Assembly (NCBI GenBank): GCA_016212965.1
Contig: JACRDA010000346.1
Span: 17,391 to 81,390 of the forward strand
Direction of reading: 5' to 3'
Source: Myxococcales bacterium
GTDB taxonomy: Bacteria > Myxococcota_A > Polyangia > Polyangiales > Polyangiaceae
Length of the DNA stretch: 64,000 nt
In this document: positions 47,929 through 56,366 of the stretch, piece by piece
How the letters are laid out: each line of letters starts with the position of its first letter
How positions within the stretch are numbered: position 1 is the first letter of the stretch
Position numbers and translations under genes: made by a program
The notes under the pieces: model-generated
Databases searched by the model: none
What the model saw: the letters and a program-made list of their open reading frames with translations, nothing else
Told to the model about the DNA's origin: nothing

Positions 47929-49589
47929 GCGTGGCGCGGGCAGAGGCGCGCATGCCCGGGCGCGGGCGCAGGTCCCGCCGGGGCTGGCCGCTCCTGCCGT
48001 GGGCACCGGCGATCGTGGCACTCATCTCGCTCGCCACCGCCCTCGCCATTGCGCTGTCGGGGCTGTCGCAGTTGCGCCGCGTGAGCGACGCCGAGGCGGA
48101 GCTGCGCGCCCGCACGCTCACCGCGACCCTGGCGGCACGGATACGGGCCACGGCGGTCGACGACCGCGCCGCCGTCCTGCGCCGGGCCGAGAGCGTGACG
48201 GGCATGCACCTCATGCTCGTCGACCAGAGCGGCGAGGCCGTCTACGACGGCGGCGCACGCCTCGACCGCGACGTCGTGGTGGCCCTGTTGGTGCGCTCCG
48301 CGGGGATCGACGACGGCGGCGCGCGCGGGCGCAGCTACTTCGCCGCGAGCCCGCTCACGCGGCCGCTCGAGCACCTCTCGGTGCTCGGCTTCGCACCCGC
48401 GCCCGACACGCCACCGAGCGCGCTCGGGCTCAGCAACGCCATCGCCGTGCTGACGCTGCTCCTGTCCGGGGTGGCCGTGGCGGTGGTCATCACCTTCATG
48501 CGCGCCGTGCGCAGCGACGTCGGCTACGTGGCGCGGCGCATCGCGGGCATGGCCGCGGAGCCGCAGCCTCCGGCGGCGCCCGGCGCGGGCCCGCGCGGGG
48601 CCGACGGCGCGACCACCGCCATGGCGCCGGCGAGCTTCGACGGCATCCGCAGCACCGGGGGCTCGTCCTCCGCGGCGGGCGAGCCCATCCCGATCCGCGC
48701 GCTCGACGAGGTGGGCCTGCTCACGGCGGCCTTCAACCTGATGGTGACGCGCTTCGCGGCCGCCGAGCGCAGCTACCGCGCGGACCTGCGGCACGCCGCC
48801 GAGATCGAGGTCGAGCGCTCCGAGTTCCTGGCCGGGCTCAGCCACGAGCTGCGCACGCCGCTCAACGCGATCCTCGGCTTCTCGCACGTGCTCGAGACCG
48901 AGGCCGAGGGGCCGCTCGGCGCGGACGCCAAGGAGGCGCTGGCGCAGATCCGCCTGAGCGGCGAGCACCTGCGCACGCTCATCGACGACATCCTCGACCT
49001 GTCGGCGATGGAGACCGGGCAGGTCGTGCTGTCGCGCACCGACGTCGACGTGCTCGCGCTCGCCGAGCAGGTGGTGCGCGAGGCGCGGGCCACCATGCGG
49101 CCGGGACGGGTCGCGCTCCACCTGCGCGGCGACGCGGCGGCGCGCGCCTGGGCCGACCCGCGGCGCCTGCGGCAGGTGCTCACGAATCTCGTGTCGAACG
49201 CCCTCAAGTTCACGCCCGAGGGCGAGGTGGCGGTCAGCGTGGCGCGTGCGCCCGGCGAGGTCGTGCTGTCCGTCACCGACTCCGGCAGCGGCATCGCCCA
49301 CAGCGAGCTCGCCAACATCTTCGAGGCCTACCAGCAGGCGGGCGACCCGGCCGAGCGGCGCAAGGGCGCCGGGCTCGGGCTCGCCATCACGCGCCGCCTG
49401 GTGCTGCTGCACGACGGGCAGATCGGCGTGACGAGCGAGCCCGGGCGTGGCTCGACCTTCGCGGTGCGCATCCCCGAGCGGCCCGTCCGGCTCGCGTCCC
49501 CGGGTGACAGCCTGCCGCCCGCCGCGGCCGACGAGGACGCGCGCGAGGCGGACGAGGCGCGCGACGACACCGACCGGAGGAGCGGATGA
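47925..49589 (+). CDS. Membrane sensor histidine kinase
   Basis: A 554-residue kinase. Two transmembrane helices (LPWAPAIVALISLATALAIAL and AIAVLTLLLSGVAVAVVITF) flank an extracytoplasmic sensor of about 110 residues. A linker of about 110 residues, with a HAMP-like end (LDEVGLLTAAFNLMV), precedes HisKA: FLAGLSHELRTPLNAILGFS with the phospho-accepting His. HATPase_c is complete: N-box QVLTNLVSNALKF, G1 DSGSGIA, G2 GAGLGLAI. GTG at 47925 overlaps the GNAT stop (GTGA); GTG 47913 or 47931 and ATG 47952 are alternatives. No response regulator gene is adjacent. Confidence 0.9.
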   Translation: MSVARAEARMPGRGRRSRRGWPLLPWAPAIVALISLATALAIALSGLSQLRRVSDAEAELRARTLTATLAARIRATAVDDRAAVLRRAESVTGMHLMLVDQSGEAVYDGGARLDRDVVVALLVRSAGIDDGGARGRSYFAASPLTRPLEHLSVLGFAPAPDTPPSALGLSNAIAVLTLLLSGVAVAVVITFMRAVRSDVGYVARRIAGMAAEPQPPAAPGAGPRGADGATTAMAPASFDGIRSTGGSSSAAGEPIPIRALDEVGLLTAAFNLMVTRFAAAERSYRADLRHAAEIEVERSEFLAGLSHELRTPLNAILGFSHVLETEAEGPLGADAKEALAQIRLSGEHLRTLIDDILDLSAMETGQVVLSRTDVDVLALAEQVVREARATMRPGRVALHLRGDAAARAWADPRRLRQVLTNLVSNALKFTPEGEVAVSVARAPGEVVLSVTDSGSGIAHSELANIFEAYQQAGDPAERRKGAGLGLAITRRLVLLHDGQIGVTSEPGRGSTFAVRIPERPVRLASPGDSLPPAAADEDAREADEARDDTDRRSG

Positions 49590-51652
49590 GCGCCGCCATG
49601 CAGAGCTACGCGCGCCACGTGCTCGCGCGGCAGGCCCTCGTGTGCCTGGCGGCCTACCTCGGCGCGACGGCGCTGGCGCCCTCGGCGCTGATGCTGCGCT
49701 CCGAGAGTGCGACCCGGATCTTCGTCACCTCCTTCGTCGTGACGGTGCTCGGCGTGTCGCTCACCCTCGGCTGGTCCGCGATGCGCCTGCGCGCCAAGCG
49801 CTTCTCCCTGCGCGCCCTCGCGCTCGGCTCGGCCGCGATCGCGCCCGAGGACATCGCGGAGCTGGCGAACCTGCCCATCGCGCTCACCGCCCGCTACGTC
49901 GTCTCCGGGGCGCTCGCCTCGGCGTTCCTGCTCGTGCCGGGCATCACGCCGGCCGATCTCGACACCGCGCGCGCCGTCAGCCTGGCCCTGCTCACCTTCA
50001 CGCTGGTGAGCGCTTCGGCGGTCGTGCACTACGTCGTCGTGCGCGCCGCCACCGCGCGCATCATCGAGGTCGGCCCGCTCGAGCCGATCACGAGCTGGAT
50101 CGAGGAGCACGCCGTGCAGCTGTGGCCGCGGCGCCACCTCATGCGCCGCATCCTGTTCGCCACGGTGGCGCCGGTCGCCCTCGTGGGCGTCGGGACGGTG
50201 CTCGTCGCCCACGCTCACCTGCGCGCGCTGCGCGAACAGGAGCGTACCTCGACCGCGACGATGCTGGCGCAGGCGGCCCTGCAGCCCGCGCCGGGTGCGC
50301 TGCGCCAGGCGGGGCGCGACGAGGCCAAGGGTGCCGCCTCGCCCCACGGCTTCGTGGCGCGCATCGAGGAGGGGTCGACGGCGCTGCCGGGGCCCCCGGA
50401 GCGCGTGTCGACGGGCGAGCTCGTCGTGGCGGTGCCCCTCGACGACGGCCGCGCCGTGGTGCGCTACTCCGCGGAGATCGGGGGCGACGTCGTGACGAGC
50501 GGCGTGCTGCTCGCGGCGCTCGCCGTGCTGCTCGCGGCGGTGCTCGGCCGCGTCTTCGGGCAGCTCTTGTCGCGCGACCTCGAGCTCGCGGCCCAGGACA
50601 TCGGCAAGCTCGGCACCGAGCGCGTGCTCCGCGGCGGCACGGCGCTCGGTGGGCGGGCGCGCTTCGGGAGCGTCGCGGCGCTCGGCCGCGCCATCGAGGC
50701 CCTGGCCGAGCGCTTCCGCACCTTCGCGGCGGCGCAGGAGCGCGCTCTCTTGGCGCGCGAGCGCGCGCAGCGCACCAAGGATCTCTTGTTCGCCAGCGTC
50801 AGCCACGACCTGAAGAGCCCGCTCAACGCCATCCTCGGCCTGGCCGAGCTCGTGCGCGGCGAGTCGCTCGAGCCGGCGCAGCGCGAGAGCCTCGACATGG
50901 TGGTGTCGCGCGGCCGCGAGCTCCTGGCGCTCATCGAGACCATCCTCGACGCGGCGCGCGTCGAGGCGGGCGAGCTGCGCCTGCTGCGCCAGCCGCTGCC
51001 GGCCGACGTGGCGATTCGCATGGCGATCGACAAGGCGCGCGACCTCGTCGTGACGAGCGACGTCGAGCTCGTCGTCGAGATCGCGCCGGATCTGCCGGCG
51101 CTCGAGCTCGACCCGGCCTACGGGCCGCGGGCGCTCGGCGTGCTCGTGGCGCACGCGATGGAGATCGGCAGCTCGGCGAAGAGCCGCGTCATCCACGTGC
51201 GCGCCGGCCTCGCCGACGGCGCGAGCGGCGGCACGATCCCCCCGGCCGGCCCCGGCGCGAGCCGTCCCCCGAGCTCCCGCCCACCGGCCTCGTCCCCGCC
51301 GCCGCCGCTGCTCGTCGTCGAGCGCGGCGCTGCCGCGGGCGCGGCCGGCTCGGGCCCGCCGGGCGCGGGCGCGGGCGAGCTGCCACCCGCGCCCCTGGCG
51401 CGCATCGACATCGAGTTCTCGAAGAAGGACAGCCGCGCGAGCCTGCTCGAGAAGCTCTTTCGCGGTTCGTCCACCAGCGAGGGGCGCGGCATGATGCTGC
51501 AGCTCTCGCTCGCGCGTGCCATCGTGGAGCTGCACCGCGGCCGCGTCGCGGTCGGGCGCGGTCCGCAGGGCACGGCGCTCGTCACCGGGTGGCTGCCGCT
51601 GTCGCTCGCCGCGCCGCGGACGGCGGCCGACGAAGACGCGTCCGACGCCTGA
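49586..51652 (+). CDS. Membrane histidine-kinase-like protein with degenerate ATPase domain
   Basis: A 688-residue protein. The N-terminal half has about five or six hydrophobic helices (for example LVCLAAYLGATALAPSALML, VSLALLTFTLVSASAVVHYV) and a second extracytoplasmic stretch. HisKA is intact: LFASVSHDLKSPLNAILGL. The ATPase part is degenerate: where the N-box Asn residues should be it reads LGVLVAHAMEIGSS. A Pro/Ser-rich insertion of about 50 residues replaces G1 and lid, and G2 becomes GRGMMLQLSLA. It may not bind ATP and could be trans-phosphorylated by the kinase encoded just before it. The ATGA overlap with that gene supports a joint role. Confidence 0.82.
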   Translation: MSAAMQSYARHVLARQALVCLAAYLGATALAPSALMLRSESATRIFVTSFVVTVLGVSLTLGWSAMRLRAKRFSLRALALGSAAIAPEDIAELANLPIALTARYVVSGALASAFLLVPGITPADLDTARAVSLALLTFTLVSASAVVHYVVVRAATARIIEVGPLEPITSWIEEHAVQLWPRRHLMRRILFATVAPVALVGVGTVLVAHAHLRALREQERTSTATMLAQAALQPAPGALRQAGRDEAKGAASPHGFVARIEEGSTALPGPPERVSTGELVVAVPLDDGRAVVRYSAEIGGDVVTSGVLLAALAVLLAAVLGRVFGQLLSRDLELAAQDIGKLGTERVLRGGTALGGRARFGSVAALGRAIEALAERFRTFAAAQERALLARERAQRTKDLLFASVSHDLKSPLNAILGLAELVRGESLEPAQRESLDMVVSRGRELLALIETILDAARVEAGELRLLRQPLPADVAIRMAIDKARDLVVTSDVELVVEIAPDLPALELDPAYGPRALGVLVAHAMEIGSSAKSRVIHVRAGLADGASGGTIPPAGPGASRPPSSRPPASSPPPPLLVVERGAAAGAAGSGPPGAGAGELPPAPLARIDIEFSKKDSRASLLEKLFRGSSTSEGRGMMLQLSLARAIVELHRGRVAVGRGPQGTALVTGWLPLSLAAPRTAADEDASDA

Positions 51653-51850
51653 GCGCGCCGCCGCGGGCTGGCGCCGAGAGCCCGCATGACATTGCTCAGG
51701 CCCGCGCGGCGCCGCGCGCGCCGCACCGGGACAGCCCGGCGCGCGGCGTGTACCTTCGCGTCGTAGGCCCCGAGCGCGGGCGCGCCCCGTGGCGCGCGTG
51801 TCGGCAGGGGTGACCGCGGCCACCGGCCGCCTCGCAGCGAATCGCCGAAC
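51653..51850. other. Gap before the narK pair with a 16-bp palindrome
   Basis: A perfect palindrome CGCGCGGCGCCGCGCG lies at 51703-51718. TGTACCTT near 51750-51757 is a possible -10. No FNR-like or NarL-like site is evident to me. Confidence 0.3.
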
Positions 51851-53425
51851 ATGAGCAAGAATGGTGGCGCAGTCCGCATCCTCTTGATGAACACGCTGGC
51901 CTTCACGGCCTGCTTCGCCGTCTGGACGATGTACGGCGTGCTCATCACCTACCTCGTCGACCGGCGCGTCTTCGCCTTCGACAAGGCCGAGGTCGGCTGG
52001 CTCATCGGCATCCCGGTCCTGACCGGCTCCTTGCTGCGCCTGCCGGTCGGCATCCTCACCGACAAGTTCGGGGGCAAGCCGGTGTTCATCGGGGTCATGC
52101 TCTTCTCGGCCGTGAGCGTGTTCCTCGTGAGCTACGCCGACTCCTTCCTCGCGTTCGCCCTCGGGGGGCTCGCCTTCGGGACGAGCGGCGCCGGCTTCGC
52201 GGTCGGCATCGCGTACTCGTCCTTGTGGTTCCCGAAGGAGCGCCAGGGCACGGCCCTGGGCGTGTTCGGCGTCGGCAACGCCGGCTCCGCCGCCACGACG
52301 CTGCTCGCCCCGCTCCTGCTCAAGCTGCTCACGGACGGCGGGACGAACCCGGAGGGCTGGCGCACCCTGCCCAGGCTCTACGCGGCGATGATCGCCACCA
52401 TCACCATCATCTTCGCGCTCACGACCACGAACAAGAAGCCGGTCTCGGCCGGCCCGCGCACGCTCGGCCAGATGCTGCGCCCGCTGCGCGACGTGCGCGT
52501 GTGGCGCTTCGGACTCTACTACTTCCTCGTGTTCGGGGCCTTCGTGGGGCTCGCGCAGTGGCTCGTGCCCTACTACCTCAACGTCTACAACGTGGATCTC
52601 GCCACGGCGGGCCTCTTGGCCTCCGTCTTCAGCCTGCCGTCCGGCATCATCCGCGCGCTCGGCGGTTGGGTGAGCGACCGCTTCGGCGCGCGCGCCACCA
52701 TGTACTGGGTGCTGTCGACCTGCGCGATCTTCTTCTTCCTCTTGGTCGCGCCGCGCATGACCATCGAGTCGCCGGGCGAGGGCATCCTGGCCGACCGCGC
52801 GGGGACCGTGGTCGAGATCGGGCCCGACAAGGTGGTCGTCGACGATCGGACCTACGACCTCAAGGTCGCGCCCGTCCAGATGGGCGAGGACATGTCGAAG
52901 GACGAGGAGACGCTCGTCTTTCCGTCCTTCTCCTCGTGGCAGCAGCCGGCGCGGGGCCTCGAGGTCGGGCAGAAGGTGGCGAAGAAGCAGCTCCTCGCCG
53001 AAGGCAAGACGCGCGTGTTCTTCCAGGCGAACATGTGGATCTTCACCGGGCTCGTGTTCCTCGCCGGCATCATGATGGGCGTGGGCAAGGCCGCGGTGTA
53101 CAAGCACATCCCCGAGTACTTCCCCCGCGACGTCGGTGTCGTGGGCGGGATCGTCGGCGTGCTCGGCGGGCTCGGGGGCTTCTTCTGTCCCATTCTCTTC
53201 GGCTACATGCTGAAGGGCACCGGCGTGTGGACGACTTGCTGGCTCTTCCTCGGCGTCCTCGCCGTCGTGTGTCTCGTGTGGATGCACATCGTGATCTTGC
53301 GGATGACCCGCCACCAGAAACCGTCCGGGGCGCTCGACGGTGCCTCGGTCCACTCCGGGCGTGGCACGCCCCGTCCGAACGCGGACCCCGAGGGCGACGC
53401 GGCGGCGCCCTCGGCCGCGCGCTGA
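51851..53425 (+). CDS. narK: Nitrate/nitrite transporter, NarK1-like MFS protein
   Basis: A 524-residue major facilitator with 12 predicted helices. The nitrate-porter signature region is GTALGVFGVGNAGSAATTLLA in helix 5, and GGWVSDRFGARATMYW is the repeat MFS loop. The N-terminal half has Arg in helix 2 (GSLLRLPVGILTDKFGG), which binds nitrate in NarK proteins. An inserted soluble segment of about 80 residues (roughly 310-390) with charged beta-rich sequence separates helices in the C-terminal half. NarK1-type proteins are usually nitrate/proton symporters. A second transporter of the same family follows after 13 bp. Confidence 0.9.
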   Translation: MSKNGGAVRILLMNTLAFTACFAVWTMYGVLITYLVDRRVFAFDKAEVGWLIGIPVLTGSLLRLPVGILTDKFGGKPVFIGVMLFSAVSVFLVSYADSFLAFALGGLAFGTSGAGFAVGIAYSSLWFPKERQGTALGVFGVGNAGSAATTLLAPLLLKLLTDGGTNPEGWRTLPRLYAAMIATITIIFALTTTNKKPVSAGPRTLGQMLRPLRDVRVWRFGLYYFLVFGAFVGLAQWLVPYYLNVYNVDLATAGLLASVFSLPSGIIRALGGWVSDRFGARATMYWVLSTCAIFFFLLVAPRMTIESPGEGILADRAGTVVEIGPDKVVVDDRTYDLKVAPVQMGEDMSKDEETLVFPSFSSWQQPARGLEVGQKVAKKQLLAEGKTRVFFQANMWIFTGLVFLAGIMMGVGKAAVYKHIPEYFPRDVGVVGGIVGVLGGLGGFFCPILFGYMLKGTGVWTTCWLFLGVLAVVCLVWMHIVILRMTRHQKPSGALDGASVHSGRGTPRPNADPEGDAAAPSAAR

Positions 53426-53438
53426 AAGGCCAGGTTCC

Positions 53439-54803
53439 ATGAGCACGGCAGACGCACGCGCGGCGGGCTCCCCCACCAAGGCCACGGGGCCCGCGCCCTT
53501 CACGCCGGAGGACGCGACCTTCTGGGCGGAGAAGGGCAAACGGGTCGCGTGGCGCACGCTCGCCGTCACCACCTTCTGCCTGCTGCTCGCGTTCGCGACC
53601 TGGTTCATGGTGAGCGCCGTGGCCGTGAAGCTCACCGGCATCGGCTTTGCGTTCACCACCCAGCAGCTGTTCTGGATCACCGCCATGCCCGGGCTCGCGG
53701 CCGGCATCCTCCGCATGGTGCACACCTTCCTCATCCCCATCCTCGGCACGCGCACGACGGTCGCGGTCTCGACGCTGCTCCTGCTCGCGCCGAGCCTCGG
53801 CTGGGGCCTGGCGGTGCAGAGCCCCGGCACACCCTACTGGGTGTTCCTCGTGCTCGCCTTCGTGGCCGGCCTGGGCGGTGGCAACTTCTCGTCCTTCATG
53901 CCGAGCACGAGCCTGTTCTTTCCGAAGCGTCTGCAGGGCACGGCCCTCGGTGTCCAGGCCGGCATCGGCAACTTCGGCGTGAGCGTCACGCAGTTCCTGA
54001 CGCCCGCCATCCTCGGGGTCGCGCTGCTCGGCAGCGCGCTCGGCGCGCCGCAAACCTTCACGGCCAAGGACGGCAAGACGACCGAGATCTACCTGCAGAA
54101 CGCGGCCTTCATCTGGGCGCCGTTCATCGTGTGCGGGGCGCTCGCGGCGTGGATCTGGCTGCGCAGCGTGCCCGTGAAGGCGAGCTTCCGGCAGCAGCTC
54201 GACATCTTCGGCAACAAGCACACCTGGCTCATGACCTCGCTCTACGTCATGACCTTCGGCTCGTTCTCCGGCTACTCCGCGGCCTTCCCGCTGCTCATCG
54301 ACAAGGTCTACGGGAAGTTCCCCGGCGCGCCGCAGCCGCTCAAGTACGCCTTCCTCGGGCCGCTCATCGGTGCGGCCATCCGCGCACTCGCCGGACCCAT
54401 CGCCGACAAGTTCGGCGGTGCCAAGGTCACGCTCGTGAGCGGGCTCGGCCTGTGCGGCTGCGCCCTCGCCATCACGCCCTTCACGAGCCCCGAGTCGCTC
54501 GATCAGTGGCCGGGCTTTCTCGGCCTCATGCTCGGGCTCTTCCTCTTCTCGGGCATCGGCAACGCCTCGACCTTCAAGCAGATGCCGATGATCTTCGAGC
54601 CGCGCCAGGCCGGCGGCGTCATCGGCTTCACGAGTGCCATCGCGGCCTTCGGCCCGTTCTTGTTCTCCGTCGCCTTCGGCGCGATCATCGCCGCTACCGG
54701 CTCGCCGACGGCGTTCTTCTTCGGCGCAGCGGTGTTCTACGCACTCAACGTGGGCCTCAACTGGTGGTTTTACACCCGCAAGGGGGCCGAGAAGCCCTGC
54801 TGA
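53439..54803 (+). CDS. narK: Nitrate/nitrite antiporter, NarK2/NarK-like MFS protein
   Basis: A 454-residue major facilitator. Features matching E. coli NarK are WFMVSAVAVKL in helix 1, an Arg in helix 2 (AGILRMVHTFLIPILG), and the nitrate signature GGGNFSSFMPSTSLFFPK followed by GTALGVQAGIGNFGVSVTQF. The second signature (FSGIGNASTFKQMP) and an Arg in helix 8 (AAIRALAGPIADKFGG) are present. NarK2-type proteins exchange nitrate for nitrite. Paired NarK1 and NarK2 proteins occur in denitrifiers such as Paracoccus as a fusion; here they are separate adjacent genes. No nitrate reductase gene is within the window. AGGTTCC precedes the ATG. Confidence 0.92.
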   Translation: MSTADARAAGSPTKATGPAPFTPEDATFWAEKGKRVAWRTLAVTTFCLLLAFATWFMVSAVAVKLTGIGFAFTTQQLFWITAMPGLAAGILRMVHTFLIPILGTRTTVAVSTLLLLAPSLGWGLAVQSPGTPYWVFLVLAFVAGLGGGNFSSFMPSTSLFFPKRLQGTALGVQAGIGNFGVSVTQFLTPAILGVALLGSALGAPQTFTAKDGKTTEIYLQNAAFIWAPFIVCGALAAWIWLRSVPVKASFRQQLDIFGNKHTWLMTSLYVMTFGSFSGYSAAFPLLIDKVYGKFPGAPQPLKYAFLGPLIGAAIRALAGPIADKFGGAKVTLVSGLGLCGCALAITPFTSPESLDQWPGFLGLMLGLFLFSGIGNASTFKQMPMIFEPRQAGGVIGFTSAIAAFGPFLFSVAFGAIIAATGSPTAFFFGAAVFYALNVGLNWWFYTRKGAEKPC

Positions 54804-55348
54804 GCGCCGGGCGGCGCTACCAGCCGTTCTACTGCGAGGAGAACGCCTACTGGCTCTGCCAGGACGAGGCGCTCGGGAGCGAGCGCGAGGTCGTGTTCGT
54901 GTCGAACGACGCGCGCTCGGTCGCCATGTGGCACCAGCTGGCGGCGCCGCCCGGCGAGCCGCTCGTGTGGGACTACCACGTGCTCGTGCTGTCGCGCGCG
55001 GCCGACGGGGCGGGCAAGACGACGCTCGCCTGGGACCTCGACACGCGGCTCGCCTGTCCCGTGCCCGCCGCGAGCTACCTCGGCCGGTGCTTTCGCCCGA
55101 CCGAGGCGCGCTACCGCCCGCGTTTTCGCGTCGTGCCCGCCGCGCACTTCGCCGCGCTCTTCAGCACCGACCGCGCTCACATGCGCGCCGCGGACGGCAC
55201 CTGGCTGAAGCCGCCGCCCCCCTGGCCCGCCCCCGGTCTCGCGCAGCGCCCGCCGAACCTGGCGGCCTTCGTCGACTGCCGCGCGCCCTTCGCGGGCGAG
55301 CTCTACGACCTGCCGAGCCTCGTCGCGCGCGTGTCGGCGCCGCGCTGA
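54764..55348 (+). CDS. Protein N-terminal glutamine amidohydrolase (NTAQ1 family)
   Basis: About 194 residues closely resembling eukaryotic NTAQ1 (WDYHV-motif protein). It has the catalytic triad in order: Cys24 in FYCEENAYWLC, His72 in VWDYHV and Asp91 in WDLDT. It also has the late family block FSTDRAHMRAADGTWLKPPP. The enzyme converts N-terminal Gln of proteins to Glu, a first step in arginine/N-degron pathways. The start is uncertain: GTG 54764 overlaps the transporter gene by 40 bp, while a CTG at 54800 would give a 4-bp overlap. The gene ends 8 bp from a convergent gene. Confidence 0.85.
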   Translation: MVLHPQGGREALLSAGRRYQPFYCEENAYWLCQDEALGSEREVVFVSNDARSVAMWHQLAAPPGEPLVWDYHVLVLSRAADGAGKTTLAWDLDTRLACPVPAASYLGRCFRPTEARYRPRFRVVPAAHFAALFSTDRAHMRAADGTWLKPPPPWPAPGLAQRPPNLAAFVDCRAPFAGELYDLPSLVARVSAPR

Positions 55349-55356
55349 GGCGGCCG

Positions 55357-56337
55357 CTACGCCGGAGCCTGCACCTCGAGCAGCTGCGGCCCGGCGACGT
55401 GCGGGCCGATGACGGCGTAGACGAGGTAGCGGCCGGGCTCGAGCGGCTGGCCGAGCGCAGTCCGAAGGTCGAGGGCGAAGGCGCCCATGAGCTCGTCGCC
55501 CGCCGCCACCGGGCCAGGCGCGTGCACCGGTACGAGGATCTCGCACGCGGGCGGGTAGAGCTCGTCCTTCTTCGCGAGCAGCAGCCGGCCGCGCAGGATC
55601 GCCCGGGGTGTCGCGGGGTCGCCGTCGTGCGCCACGAGCGCGCCCGTCGGCAGCGCCGTGCGCACGAGCCCGTGCACGACGACGGCGCCGGCGTCCGCCG
55701 CGACCGCCGCCGGCACCACGAGCACGATCCCGGGGTCGGCCGGCGGCACGACCGGTCGGGCCAGCGCCGCGAGCGCGGCCCGGACCTCGGCGCCGAGGGC
55801 GCGCGCACCCTCGGCCGGCAGCGGCGTCGGGGCGGGCGCTCCTGGCCCGACGAGCGCGACGACGACGGTGTTCGAGCAGAGCTCGTAGTCGACGAAGGTC
55901 AGCGCCAGCGCGCCCGGTCGCCACGGCAGCTCGCAGAGCGCGCGGGCGTCGAAGCGGTAGAGCTCCGACGCGAGCGCGTCCGCGTTCTGCTCGTCGGGCG
56001 CGGGGCCGTCCATCGAGCGCGCGAGGCGCGCCGGGTCGTAGCGCTTGCGCGTGGGAAAGGCGTAGCGCACGGTCACGGCACCCGAGTCGAGGTCGGCCGC
56101 GACCAGCTGCGCATTGCGCCGGAACGCGACCTCCCAGTCGCGCTGCCCCGTCGTCTGGCGCAGCAGCACGAGCGGCAGCGCGTCGCGCAGCGCGAGCTCG
56201 ATCGCGGCCGGCGCGACGAGCCCGAGGCCGACCTGGCCGGTGTCGGCGAGCGCGCGCACGCGCTCGTCGTCGGCCGCCTCGTCGCCCTCGTAGAGCTCCT
56301 CGTCGGTCATGCGCAACAGATCGGTCACCGTGGGCAT
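55357..56337 (-). CDS. Uncharacterised protein downstream of metzincin-like gene
   Basis: A 326-residue soluble protein with an acidic N-terminus (MTDEELYEGDEAADDERVRA). The middle contains ELPWRPGALALTFVDYELCS followed by hydrophobic strands. The C-terminal third has Pro-rich spacers and strands (AGRYLVYAVIGPHVAGPQLL-like: PGRYLVYAVIGPHVAG) that suggest a beta-sandwich. No family or active site is recognised. It starts 29 bp after the large metalloprotease-like gene on the same strand and is probably made with it. Confidence 0.7.
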   Translation of the reverse strand: MPTVTDLLRMTDEELYEGDEAADDERVRALADTGQVGLGLVAPAAIELALRDALPLVLLRQTTGQRDWEVAFRRNAQLVAADLDSGAVTVRYAFPTRKRYDPARLARSMDGPAPDEQNADALASELYRFDARALCELPWRPGALALTFVDYELCSNTVVVALVGPGAPAPTPLPAEGARALGAEVRAALAALARPVVPPADPGIVLVVPAAVAADAGAVVVHGLVRTALPTGALVAHDGDPATPRAILRGRLLLAKKDELYPPACEILVPVHAPGPVAAGDELMGAFALDLRTALGQPLEPGRYLVYAVIGPHVAGPQLLEVQAPA

Positions 56338-56366
56338 GGTCGCTTGCCTCTGCTCCGCTCGGCGCG

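Noticed and set aside
49328..53830. A 4.5-kb minus-strand open frame opposite the histidine kinases and narK
   Set aside because: Its translation has no domain motifs and mirrors the codon structure of the real genes on the plus strand.
47925..54803. Classifying the histidine kinases as NarX/NarQ nitrate sensors
   Set aside because: I do not see the conserved nitrate-binding P-box of NarX/NarQ in the sensor regions, and there is no NarL-like regulator next door. Only proximity to narK supports it.
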